Of a stretch of DNA of 64,000 nt, positions 50,250 through 57,853 are shown one piece after another. The notes beneath the pieces are model-generated. The model did no database searches. It was not told where the DNA came from and saw only the letters and a list, made by a program, of their open reading frames with translations. Position numbers and translations under genes: made by a program. The DNA comes from Spirochaetota bacterium (lineage in GTDB: Bacteria > Spirochaetota > Spirochaetia > Treponematales > Treponemataceae), in assembly GCA_023393015.1 (NCBI GenBank), contig JAEWMY010000042.1, positions 76,350 through 140,349 on the forward strand. Direction: 5' to 3'. Numbering within the stretch: the first letter of the stretch is position 1; each line of letters begins with the position of its first letter.

Positions 50250-51062
50250 ATGACAAACCTTCTTGACCGCTATCCGCTGAAAGCGCACGAAATTCTGCAC
50301 TTTCCCCTCATGTTCCCCGACTCTCTCAAGGCGTACCACGCGCCCGGCGTTCCGTACGCACGGCTCGAGGCCCTCTACGATTTCGCCGGGGAGTGCGGCA
50401 TACCGAAGGGAACCGTCCGAACGACCCTCTCGCGCATGAAACGGGACGGCCTTATTACGACGACGGAGGAATCGGGCGTCACGCGGTACCGGACCGCGAA
50501 ACTCCAGCTCGAGGCGATGACCAATTTCCAGAAGCGCAAACGGTACCAGGCGAAAGGCTTCGTCCTCGCGGTGTACTCCTTCGAGCGGGAACAGGAAAAG
50601 GAACGCACGAAAACGAGGGAGCTCCTCGAATACTTCGCTTTCGCGCGCTTCGCGCAAAACTCATGGATCACCGTGGGTATCGAAACGGGCGAACTCGAAA
50701 AGTCGCTCGCGGATGCCGGACTCAAGGATCACGTCTTTCTCTTTACGGTGGAAAAAATCGACAGGGAAACGATGACGAGGCTCGCTGCGTGCTGGAAGAT
50801 ACCGGAACGCGCGGCGTTCCTGTCGGAATTCCTCGCCTTGCTTCGGGACCTTCTCGCCTCCCCGGGCGACGACAGGGACGCGTTCAACCGGATCGGCGTC
50901 GCCTGGCTCGTCTTCGTCATTCACGTCCACGGCACGGAGCCGCCGTTGCCGCGGGAGCTCTTCCCGAAGGAGTACGCGTACGACGATATCGTCCGGCTTC
51001 TCAGGAAAACGAGTCTCGCGTACGGCTCGCGGATGTACAGACACTGGAAAAAGGAGAACTGA
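50250..51062 (+). CDS. PaaX-like transcriptional regulator
   Basis: The product is 270 residues. The winged-helix start (RLEALYDFAGECGIPKGTVR, TTLSRMKRDGLITTTEESGV) and the central PaaX core (VLAVYSFEREQEKERTKTRE) fit the PaaX family, whose founder represses phenylacetate degradation. No phenylacetate genes are nearby. The next gene follows without a gap and encodes a FAD-dependent oxidoreductase, so the regulator probably controls itself and that gene. The inverted repeat in its promoter region would be a logical site. Confidence 0.88.
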   Translation: MTNLLDRYPLKAHEILHFPLMFPDSLKAYHAPGVPYARLEALYDFAGECGIPKGTVRTTLSRMKRDGLITTTEESGVTRYRTAKLQLEAMTNFQKRKRYQAKGFVLAVYSFEREQEKERTKTRELLEYFAFARFAQNSWITVGIETGELEKSLADAGLKDHVFLFTVEKIDRETMTRLAACWKIPERAAFLSEFLALLRDLLASPGDDRDAFNRIGVAWLVFVIHVHGTEPPLPRELFPKEYAYDDIVRLLRKTSLAYGSRMYRHWKKEN

Positions 51063-52568
51063 ATGAAAAAGATCGCGATAATCGGCGCGGGAATCGCCGG
51101 GCTTTCGGCGGGAATCCACGCGCGCGCCAACGGATATGACGCGGAAATTTTCGAGGCGCACGACCTTCCCGGAGGACTGTGCACGTCGTGGAAACGGGGA
51201 GAGTATCTCGTGGACGGCTGCATCCATTGGCTGTGCGGCTCTTCGGGAAGGGGCGCGCTCGGGCGGTACCTGACCGAAGTCGGCGCGCTCGAAGGAAGGC
51301 GCTTTATCGACCGCGAGGAATTGACGAGGATCGAAGTCGGCCCCGAAGGCGACAGGCGCTGGTTCGTCGCCTACACGGAGCCGGGCCGGCTTGCCGCCCA
51401 TCTCAGGGAGCTCTCTCCCGGCGACGCGGAGGAGATCGACCGCTTCGAGGCGCTTATCCGGAAGTTCGTCGACTTCCCCGTCTCGACGGACAAGCCGCTC
51501 GAGCTCTGGGGCGCGGGCGACTATCTCTCGATGATCAAGGCGATGAAACCATTCATGAGGGAATACCGGGAATACGGAAAACTCACCGTCGCCGACTACT
51601 CGCGCCGTTTCGAAAGCGCGCACATACGGGAAGGCTTGTACGGCATACTCGCCATGCCGGACTTCTCCTTTTTCGCGCTTCTGATGATGCTCGGCTGGCA
51701 TGCTTCCAAAAACGCGGGATACCCGCTCGGAGGCTCGCTCGACCTTGCCCGCGCGCTCGAGAAAAACTTCCTCGCGCTCGGCGGAAGGATCCGTTACGGG
51801 AGCCGCGTCTCGGAAATACTCACGGAGCGCAAGAAGGCCGTCGGCGTGCGGCTGGAAAACGGAAGCGCGCACCGCGCCGACGAGATCGTTTCCGCGGCCG
51901 ACGGCTGGACGACGATCTACGGCCTTCTCGGCGGCAAGTACACGAACGGCAAGATCGACCGCATGTACCGCGATCTTCCGCTCTTCAACTCCCTCTTTTG
52001 CCTTTCGCTCGGCGTGAGGCGCGACCTTTCCGCCCTGCCGAGCCTCTCGGTACGCTGTCTTAAAAAACACGTCGTCGTCGAGGGAATCACGCTGGACAAG
52101 ATCGGCGTCAAGCACTATTGCGACGACCCCGCCATGGCACCCGAGGGGAAAAGTCTCGTCGAGATCATGTATCCGGCCGACTTCGACCGCTGGAAGAAAC
52201 TTTCTTCCGACAAGGCGGCGTACGCGGCGGAGAAGGACGCGGTTTCCTCGGTCCTCCTCGGGGCGCTGGAGGAAATCCTGCCGGGAATCGGCGATGACGT
52301 CGAGATGAAAGACGCGGCGACGCCCGTTACCTGGGAACGGTACACGTCGAACAGGAAGGGCACGATCGAAGGCTGGTTCATCACGCCCGGGACGATGGAG
52401 CTCCGCGTTCCGAAAAAACTCCCCGGTCTCCGGAACTTCTCGATGGCGGGCCAGTGGGTTCAGCCGGGCGGCGGAATCACGACGTGCGTGAAATCGGGAA
52501 GGGACGCCGTGTACCGGATATGCGTCAAAGACGGGAAGAAGTTCGTCCCGGCGTCGGCCGGCAAGTAG
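51063..52568 (+). CDS. Phytoene-desaturase-like FAD-dependent oxidoreductase
   Basis: The product is 501 residues. The N-terminal FAD-binding motif is IAIIGAGIAGLSAGIHARAN, followed by LPGGLCTSWKRGEYLVDGCI; the C-terminal FAD region is SMAGQWVQPGGGITTCVKSG. The overall pattern is that of CrtI/retinol-saturase-like proteins. Bacterial members desaturate or saturate polyenes, but many act on unknown lipids; no other carotenoid gene is in the window. Its ATG follows the PaaX-like stop with AAGGAG nearby, so it is co-transcribed with the regulator. Confidence 0.9.
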   Translation: MKKIAIIGAGIAGLSAGIHARANGYDAEIFEAHDLPGGLCTSWKRGEYLVDGCIHWLCGSSGRGALGRYLTEVGALEGRRFIDREELTRIEVGPEGDRRWFVAYTEPGRLAAHLRELSPGDAEEIDRFEALIRKFVDFPVSTDKPLELWGAGDYLSMIKAMKPFMREYREYGKLTVADYSRRFESAHIREGLYGILAMPDFSFFALLMMLGWHASKNAGYPLGGSLDLARALEKNFLALGGRIRYGSRVSEILTERKKAVGVRLENGSAHRADEIVSAADGWTTIYGLLGGKYTNGKIDRMYRDLPLFNSLFCLSLGVRRDLSALPSLSVRCLKKHVVVEGITLDKIGVKHYCDDPAMAPEGKSLVEIMYPADFDRWKKLSSDKAAYAAEKDAVSSVLLGALEEILPGIGDDVEMKDAATPVTWERYTSNRKGTIEGWFITPGTMELRVPKKLPGLRNFSMAGQWVQPGGGITTCVKSGRDAVYRICVKDGKKFVPASAGK

Positions 52569-52814
52569 GATCATCCCGGCGCCGCGCCGCCAGGCGACCT
52601 GCGCGGGCGATAAAAAAAATCCCGGCGACGGAAGGAGCTCGTCGCCGGGAAAAGGCAGTGAGACCCCGCACGGCGATCCGGCGACAAAAAAGCCGGAAAG
52701 GGGCACCCGATACTCGGGCCGTTCACTCGTTTTCATGATATACTCGACCGTCGGCGCGCAGAATAAGGGTATCGCGTTAACGGCGCGTCGGTAAAAACAC
52801 TTAGCGGGACGAGC
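52569..52814. other. 246-bp intergenic region with several hairpins
   Basis: It holds a 10-bp stem at 52620-52650 preceded by a run of A, a TCCGGC/GCCGGA hairpin at 52677-52697 and a CCCGA/TCGGG hairpin at 52706-52718. No coding sequence is evident. A TATACT at about 52739-52744 could start a transcript with a ~70-nt leader for the next gene, but no -35 box is convincing. Confidence 0.5.
52620..52650 (-). terminator. Hairpin with T-run on the minus strand
   Basis: A 10-bp perfect stem (52620-52629 with 52641-52650). The A-run before it is a T-run only on the minus strand, yet no minus-strand gene lies upstream of it. On the plus strand it follows the oxidoreductase gene. Confidence 0.45.
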
Positions 52815-54929
52815 ATGAGAATCGGCGTATACGTTCGAAATCTCGACGAGGAATACCACCTGACCGTATACTCGGGGATACGCGACCGCGCGCGCGAGTA
52901 CGGCATGGACGTCGTCTGCTTCCAGGGCGAAAGCGTCGACAGAAACCGCGATTCCGGACTGCCCCTCTTTCCGCTCAACGAGCACGTCCCCGTCGACGGA
53001 GCCATCATGCTTACGGCGACGATGATCGAGCGCAACCGCGCGGGCGACGCCGAACGTCTCGCCGATGCCTTCGCGCGCACCCCGGTCGTCGCCATAGGAA
53101 ACACCCTCAGCGGCTTCCCGACGATACTTGCCAAAACGCGCGCCCCGATGCGCGAGCTCATGGACCATCTCATCGACCGTCACGGGTATCGGAGGTTCCT
53201 GTACGTCGGGGGCCCCGAGGGCAACCGCGACAACCGCGTCCGGGAAAGCGTGTTCCGACGGGCGCTCGAGGACGCCGAGGCGCGGGGGGAACGCGTGACG
53301 GGGACGGTCGTCACCGGAGGGCTCTTCTTCGAGAGCACCGGATTCACCGCGCTCAAGGACTACGTGGCGGACCATCCGGAGCGCGACGTCGACGCCATCG
53401 TGGCGGCAAGCGACAACATCGCGATCGGCGCGCTTCGCGTCATCAGGGCGTACCGGGACTCGTCCTGGAACTCGTGTCCCATAACCGGCTTCGACGACAT
53501 CCCGCGCGCGCGCGCGGAGACGCCGCCGCTCACCACTATCAGGCAACCCCTTCGGGAGATGGGCGCGCTCGCCGTCGACACACTGCGCGAGCTGATGGAC
53601 GGAAAACGAGTTCCCGCGGTACGGCGCGTCCCCGCCGTCTTCGTCCCGAGGCGTTCCTGCGGCTGCCCGGACATGGCCTCGGCGGACGCGGCGTCCGACG
53701 GCACGGAGTCCGACGCCGACGTGGCGCTCCCGACCGCGCCGGGCGACGGGGAAGGAGTGCCCGCCTGGCACCTTCTCCGCGACGTCAACTCGCTCGGCCA
53801 ACAGCTCAGTCAGGCGGCGTCGCTCGAGGAGGTATTCGCCCCGCTCGAGCGCTTCCTCGTAAACTCCCGCACGGCCTCGCTCAGGATGCTCGTCTTCTCC
53901 CGGCCCTCCCGCGAGCTTCCTCCGACCGGCCGAATCGTCTTTTCCTGGAAACGGTTTTCCGTCGACGTCCCGGCGGTTCCGCGGTCAAACGTATCGCTCT
54001 CGCGGTTCTTTTCCTCCGCGCTCGCCAAACGCGGAAAGCGCGCCACGACCCGCGTCATCTATCCCCTCAAGGCGGGAGACGAGTATCTCGGCCTAATCGT
54101 GTACGAGGCTAGCGACTCCGATTACCCGTACCTTTGCAGCTGCGGGACATTCCTCTCGAACGCGATGAAGCGGATGCAGGTACTGGAGGACGAGAAAGAA
54201 CGCGCGCGCCAGCTCGAGCTCGAGGTCGCGCGGCGCACCGACGATCTCACGAAGGCGAACGCGCGGCTGAGGCGCGAGGCGGCGAGACGAGAGGCGGTCG
54301 AGCGCGAGGTACTCAGGATAAGCGACCTCGAGCGGATGCGGTTCAGCATGGAGCTTCACGACGACATCTGCCAGCGGCTCGCGGGGATCGCCATGATCTG
54401 CAAGGGGCTTTCCGCCGGAGACGTCCGGCTGCAGGAGGTGACGGCGATCGCGGTCGAAACCCTCCAGAAAACCAGGGAGTACGCGCAAAACTCCTTCCCG
54501 GTAACGCTCGGCGCGATGGGACTCAACGACGCGCTTCGCCAGTTGTGCGAGACGATGAACCGGCAAAGCGGCATACGGATACGCTACGAATGGTCGGCCG
54601 GAAAGGCCTCGCCGTTCACGCCCGCCCAGGAACTCAACGTCTACCGCATCGCGCAAGAGGCGCTTCACAACGTCGCGCGCCATTCGCTCGCGACGGAGGC
54701 GCGCGTTTCCGTCACGGCCGAGCGCGGGGGGCACGCGGTAACGATACGCGACAACGGCACCGGGACCGCTGAACTCGGCACGCGCAATTCCCGCGGAGAG
54801 CGCGAACGGGCCGCGACCGGGCTCGGCATGCGCTCGATGGAATACCGCGCCCACCAACTTGGCGCCCGGTTTACCGTAACGTCCTCGAAGGCGGCCGGCA
54901 CGGAAATCCGCGCGTTCATACCGGAATAA
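52815..54929 (+). CDS. Soluble histidine kinase with LacI-type ligand-binding domain
   Basis: The product is 704 residues with no signal peptide and no transmembrane helix. Residues 1-285 form a LacI/periplasmic-binding type I fold (MRIGVYVRNLDEEYHLTVYS, HGYRRFLYVGGPEGNRDNRV, DAIVAASDNIAIGALRVIRA, TTIRQPLREMGALAVDTLRE), without the DNA-binding helix-turn-helix of LacI. A ~150-residue middle domain and a coiled coil follow, then HisKA_3 with the phospho-acceptor His in FSMELHDDICQRLAGIAMIC and an ATPase domain (VYRIAQEALHNVARHS, TGLGMRSMEYRAHQLGA). It probably senses an imported sugar and phosphorylates the NarL-type regulator encoded next. The xylanase gene that follows suggests a xylan-derived ligand. 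Confidence 0.9.
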   Translation: MRIGVYVRNLDEEYHLTVYSGIRDRAREYGMDVVCFQGESVDRNRDSGLPLFPLNEHVPVDGAIMLTATMIERNRAGDAERLADAFARTPVVAIGNTLSGFPTILAKTRAPMRELMDHLIDRHGYRRFLYVGGPEGNRDNRVRESVFRRALEDAEARGERVTGTVVTGGLFFESTGFTALKDYVADHPERDVDAIVAASDNIAIGALRVIRAYRDSSWNSCPITGFDDIPRARAETPPLTTIRQPLREMGALAVDTLRELMDGKRVPAVRRVPAVFVPRRSCGCPDMASADAASDGTESDADVALPTAPGDGEGVPAWHLLRDVNSLGQQLSQAASLEEVFAPLERFLVNSRTASLRMLVFSRPSRELPPTGRIVFSWKRFSVDVPAVPRSNVSLSRFFSSALAKRGKRATTRVIYPLKAGDEYLGLIVYEASDSDYPYLCSCGTFLSNAMKRMQVLEDEKERARQLELEVARRTDDLTKANARLRREAARREAVEREVLRISDLERMRFSMELHDDICQRLAGIAMICKGLSAGDVRLQEVTAIAVETLQKTREYAQNSFPVTLGAMGLNDALRQLCETMNRQSGIRIRYEWSAGKASPFTPAQELNVYRIAQEALHNVARHSLATEARVSVTAERGGHAVTIRDNGTGTAELGTRNSRGERERAATGLGMRSMEYRAHQLGARFTVTSSKAAGTEIRAFIPE

Positions 54930-54942
54930 GCGCATTCTCTTA

Positions 54943-54972
54943 TTCACAAATCGCCCGAACCGCTGATACAAT
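54943..54972 (+). promoter_or_regulatory. Promoter of the NarL-type regulator gene, leaderless
   Basis: TTCACA (54943-54948), an 18-bp spacer and TACAAT (54967-54972), ending 7 nt before ATG 54980. An in-frame ATG at 54971 overlaps the -10 box, so 54980 is the likelier start. Confidence 0.6.
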
Positions 54973-54979
54973 GGCAACG

Positions 54980-55648
54980 ATGCCCGCCGTAACCGTCATG
55001 ATAGTCGACGACCACCCCCTCTTCACGAAAGGGCTTTCGGCCCTCATCGGCGGCAACGGAACGTATGCCGTGGTCGGAGAGGCCACGAACGGCGCCGACG
55101 CGCTCCGTATCCTCGGGGAAAAGAAACCGAAACTCGCCATCGTAGACCTGAACCTCGGCAAGGAAGACGGACTCGACCTCATCAAGGCGATGAAGCGCGA
55201 GACTCCCGAACTCATCGTGCTCGTGCTCTCGATGCTCGAAGAGGGCTATTACGCCGAGCGGGCGCTCGCCGCGGGCGCGCAGGGTTACATCATGAAGGAA
55301 GAGGTTTCGGAAACGGTATTCGACGCGATACGGACGGTTTCCTCGGGCAAAATATGGCTGAGCGAACGCGAGCGGAACAGGGCAGTCGACCGGATGGTCG
55401 GAAACCGCTCGCTCGGCGCGAACGCCATGGACTCGGTCAAGACGCTTTCCGACCGCCAGCTGCAGATATTCACCCTCGTCGGCAAGGGCTTCGCTCCCGC
55501 CGAGATCGCCGACCGCCTGAACGTCAGCACGAAAACCGTCGAATCGCATCAATACCAGATCAAGATAAAACTGCGTTGCAAGTCGGCCCAGGAACTCAGG
55601 CGGCTCGCGATCGAATGGTGCAGCGCGAGCGGTCGCTCGGCGCAGTAA
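54980..55648 (+). CDS. NarL/FixJ-type response regulator
   Basis: The product is 222 residues. The receiver has acidic residues in VMIVDDHPLF, phospho-acceptor Asp in LAIVDLNLGKEDG and Lys in GYIMKEEV. The LuxR-type helix-turn-helix at the C-terminus is LSDRQLQIFTLVGKGFAPAE followed by IADRLNVSTKTVESHQYQIK. It is the partner of the preceding HisKA_3 kinase and probably activates the xylanase gene 22 bp downstream or other polysaccharide genes. Confidence 0.95.
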   Translation: MPAVTVMIVDDHPLFTKGLSALIGGNGTYAVVGEATNGADALRILGEKKPKLAIVDLNLGKEDGLDLIKAMKRETPELIVLVLSMLEEGYYAERALAAGAQGYIMKEEVSETVFDAIRTVSSGKIWLSERERNRAVDRMVGNRSLGANAMDSVKTLSDRQLQIFTLVGKGFAPAEIADRLNVSTKTVESHQYQIKIKLRCKSAQELRRLAIEWCSASGRSAQ

Positions 55649-55670
55649 ACCCATAGTATCCGGAGGAATC

Positions 55671-56720
55671 ATGAACCAGACGGCAAGTAACAGGACGGTC
55701 TTCCAGACGGCGGTCGCGGCGGTCGCGGCGGTCGCGATACTCGCGACCCTCGCCTCGTGCGGGTCGCCCGCGCCGCGAAAGATCGCCGACGGGAACGGCA
55801 TGGTATTCGGGCTCGCCGTGAAGGCGGGAGACATCTACACGCCGGAAACGGTCAAGATACTGAAAAGCCACTTCAACCTCATCGTTCCCGAAGACTCGAT
55901 GAAGTGGGTCAACATCCGGCCGAAAAAGGACTTCTGGAACTGGTCCGACATGGACGCGATGGTCGACTTCGCGGAAAAAAACAAGATGAAGATCAAGGGT
56001 CACACCTTTCTCTGGCAGGACCAGAACGGACCCTACGTGCACTCGCTCAAGACGAGGGAGGAGGCCATAGCGCTCCTGACGGATCACATCACGACGATCA
56101 TGACGCGCTACAAGGGGCGGGTGAGCGAGTACGACGTCGCGAACGAGGTGTTCAACGAGGACGGAACGATGCGCGACACGATCTGGCGCCGCCTCATCGG
56201 GGACGACTTCCTCGACATCGCCTTCAAGACCGCGCGTGCCGCCGATCCGGACGCGAAACTCATCCTCTGCGACTACAACACCGAATACGCCGGAACCGCC
56301 AAGGGCGACGCGAGTTACGAGCTCGTAAAGGAACTGAAAGGGCGCGGGGTCCCGGTCGACGGCGTCGCGTTCCAGCTTCACTGCATGGCGGAACTGCCGC
56401 TCAACGAAGAGGCCATCCGCGAGAACGTGCGCCGTTTCCACGCGATGGGCGTAACCTGCTCCTTCTCTGAAGTCGACGTCCGCATGAAGCTTCCCGCCGA
56501 CGAGGTGACGATCGGCCTGCAGAACGACGTCTACGAGCGGCTCGCGACGATCGCGCGCACGGAACCGGGCGCGAAAAGCCTTATCCTCTGGGGCCTTTCC
56601 GACAAGGGAAGCTGGATTCCGCGCGCCTTTCCCGGTTACGGCTCCGCCAACGTCTTCGACAAGGACATGAAGAAAAAACCCGCGTACCACGCCCTCATCA
56701 AGGGTCTTTCGGGAAAGTAA
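55671..56720 (+). CDS. GH10 endo-1,4-beta-xylanase lipoprotein
   Basis: The product is 349 residues with signal peptide and lipobox TLASC. The GH10 barrel is complete: FNLIVPEDSMKWVNIRP, IKGHTFLWQ, acid/base Glu in VSEYDVANEVFNEDGTMRD, GVAFQLHCMAELPLNEEAIR and nucleophile Glu in CSFSEVDVRMKLPADEV, then LILWGLSDKGSWIP. It would cut internal beta-1,4 bonds of xylan; as a lipoprotein it is probably held on the cell surface. GGAGG precedes ATG 55671. The neighbouring kinase and regulator suggest xylo-oligosaccharide control. A terminator follows. Confidence 0.95.
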   Translation: MNQTASNRTVFQTAVAAVAAVAILATLASCGSPAPRKIADGNGMVFGLAVKAGDIYTPETVKILKSHFNLIVPEDSMKWVNIRPKKDFWNWSDMDAMVDFAEKNKMKIKGHTFLWQDQNGPYVHSLKTREEAIALLTDHITTIMTRYKGRVSEYDVANEVFNEDGTMRDTIWRRLIGDDFLDIAFKTARAADPDAKLILCDYNTEYAGTAKGDASYELVKELKGRGVPVDGVAFQLHCMAELPLNEEAIRENVRRFHAMGVTCSFSEVDVRMKLPADEVTIGLQNDVYERLATIARTEPGAKSLILWGLSDKGSWIPRAFPGYGSANVFDKDMKKKPAYHALIKGLSGK

Positions 56721-56737
56721 CCGACGGACGCGCGACG

Positions 56738-56800
56738 GACGCCGGACGGCGCGCGTTATCCTCCCCTTCCGCGCGTCCCGTCCGGCGCGTCTATTTTTTT
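56738..56800 (+). terminator. Intrinsic terminator of the xylanase gene
   Basis: An interrupted GC-rich stem (GCCGGACGG-CGCGCG at 56741-56755 with CGCGCG-tc-CCGTCCGGC at 56770-56786) is followed by TATTTTTTT at 56792-56800. Confidence 0.75.
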
Positions 56801-56851
56801 GGCTTAAACACACCAAAACCTCCCCTCGCGCGTCGATATAGGTGTAAGGCC

Positions 56852-57406
56852 ATGAAAACGAATTCAGGACAACCGCTGACGGAAGAAAGACGAAGACTCG
56901 AGGGCGCCTACTCGAGCGAACGGGGCGTGTTTCTCTCGCGCCTTCGCGCCGCGGGCAGATCCCTCGAGGAAGCGGAGGATATCGTCCACGACGTCTACGC
57001 GGAGGTGATGGAACGCCTCCCGCTGATCGCGGGCATCGGAAACCTCCCCGCGTGGATCAATTCCCTGTTCGCGCGACGCGTGATCGACGCGTGGAGGCGC
57101 GACCGGACGCGCGCGCGTTCCGGCGAGACGCGCGTGTCGGAGGAAACCCTCAGGGAGATCGTCGACGGCATCGGTATCGACCCGGCGGACGCATGCGTGC
57201 GCGAAAGCCTCGTCGACGCCCTCAACACGGCCATAGCGGCGTTGCCCGCCCCGCAACGGTCGGTTATCGAGGCGCAGGTATTCGGCAACAAGACCTTTCG
57301 CGAGATCGCGGAAAGCACGGGCGAGAGCCTCGACACCCTGACCGCGAGGAAGCGGTACGCGGTGGCGAACCTCGCGCGGGCGCTCAGGCACTGGATCGAC
57401 GATTAA
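56852..57406 (+). CDS. ECF-type RNA polymerase sigma factor
   Basis: The product is 184 residues. Region 2 (FLSRLRAAGRSLEEAEDIVH, DVYAEVMERL, NLPAWINSLFARRVIDAWRR) and region 4 (LPAPQRSVIEAQVFGNKTFR, EIAESTGESLDTLTARKRYA) are present without regions 1 and 3. It would direct RNA polymerase to a small regulon. The next gene, 10 bp downstream, encodes a small membrane protein rather than a classical zinc anti-sigma factor. A GATATAGG sequence 9 nt before the ATG may be part of its promoter. Confidence 0.93.
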   Translation: MKTNSGQPLTEERRRLEGAYSSERGVFLSRLRAAGRSLEEAEDIVHDVYAEVMERLPLIAGIGNLPAWINSLFARRVIDAWRRDRTRARSGETRVSEETLREIVDGIGIDPADACVRESLVDALNTAIAALPAPQRSVIEAQVFGNKTFREIAESTGESLDTLTARKRYAVANLARALRHWIDD

Positions 57407-57416
57407 GGAGGACACT

Positions 57417-57767
57417 ATGAACGAAACGGGTTACGAACCGTCGTGTAACGGAGAGGAATGGTGGTCGAGGCGCGCGCTTCCCGCGAAGATAGCGATGGGA
57501 ATCGGCTTCGGGATACTGGGAGTCGCGCTCGTGTTCGCCTTCGGATACCTCGTGATGAGACTCTGGAACGCCCTCATGCCGGACATCTTCGGATTCAAGG
57601 AGATAAGCTACTGGCAGGCATGGGGCCTGTTTCTGCTGAGCTCGATTCTCTTCAAGGGATTCGGATCGGGTGGTCACGCCAGGAGCGAAAGGCGGAGAAA
57701 GAGCGAACTGAAACGCCACCTGAACGGGATGGGCGAAAGGGATTCGGGCCCGGCGACGACCGACTGA
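57417..57767 (+). CDS. Small membrane protein downstream of the ECF sigma factor
   Basis: The product is 116 residues with two transmembrane helices (AMGIGFGILGVALVFAFGYL and YWQAWGLFLLSSILFKGFGS), joined by the loop VMRLWNALMPDIFGFKEI, and a basic cytoplasmic-type tail (RRRKSELKRHL). Short proteins with the pattern LWN-LMP-FG-WQA-G commonly follow ECF sigma genes in several phyla. It may regulate the sigma factor, but no contact domain is recognised. AAGGAGG precedes the ATG. Confidence 0.85.
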   Translation: MNETGYEPSCNGEEWWSRRALPAKIAMGIGFGILGVALVFAFGYLVMRLWNALMPDIFGFKEISYWQAWGLFLLSSILFKGFGSGGHARSERRRKSELKRHLNGMGERDSGPATTD

Positions 57768-57768
57768 C

Positions 57769-57801
57769 AAAAAAGCCGTCCTGCGGGACGGCGCTGTTTT
57801 T
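57769..57801. terminator. Bidirectional terminator
   Basis: AAAAAA, a 7-bp stem (GCCGTCC 57775-57781 with GGACGGC 57786-57792), then GCTGTTTTT. It ends the sigma-factor pair and could also serve the convergent gene that stops at 57854. Confidence 0.75.
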
Positions 57802-57853
57802 ACCTGGGGGTTTTGCCTTGGCTTGAGGTTACACCCGCCAGTTTACGGCAACC

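Noticed and set aside
52569..52814. tRNA or small RNA gene in the longest intergenic gap
   Set aside because: No cloverleaf or T-loop pattern can be made; only short hairpins are present.
50661..53801. Open frame of 1046 codons on the minus strand
   Set aside because: It runs antisense across four well-supported plus-strand genes, has no domain, and mirrors their codon structure; GC-rich third positions keep the opposite frame free of stops.
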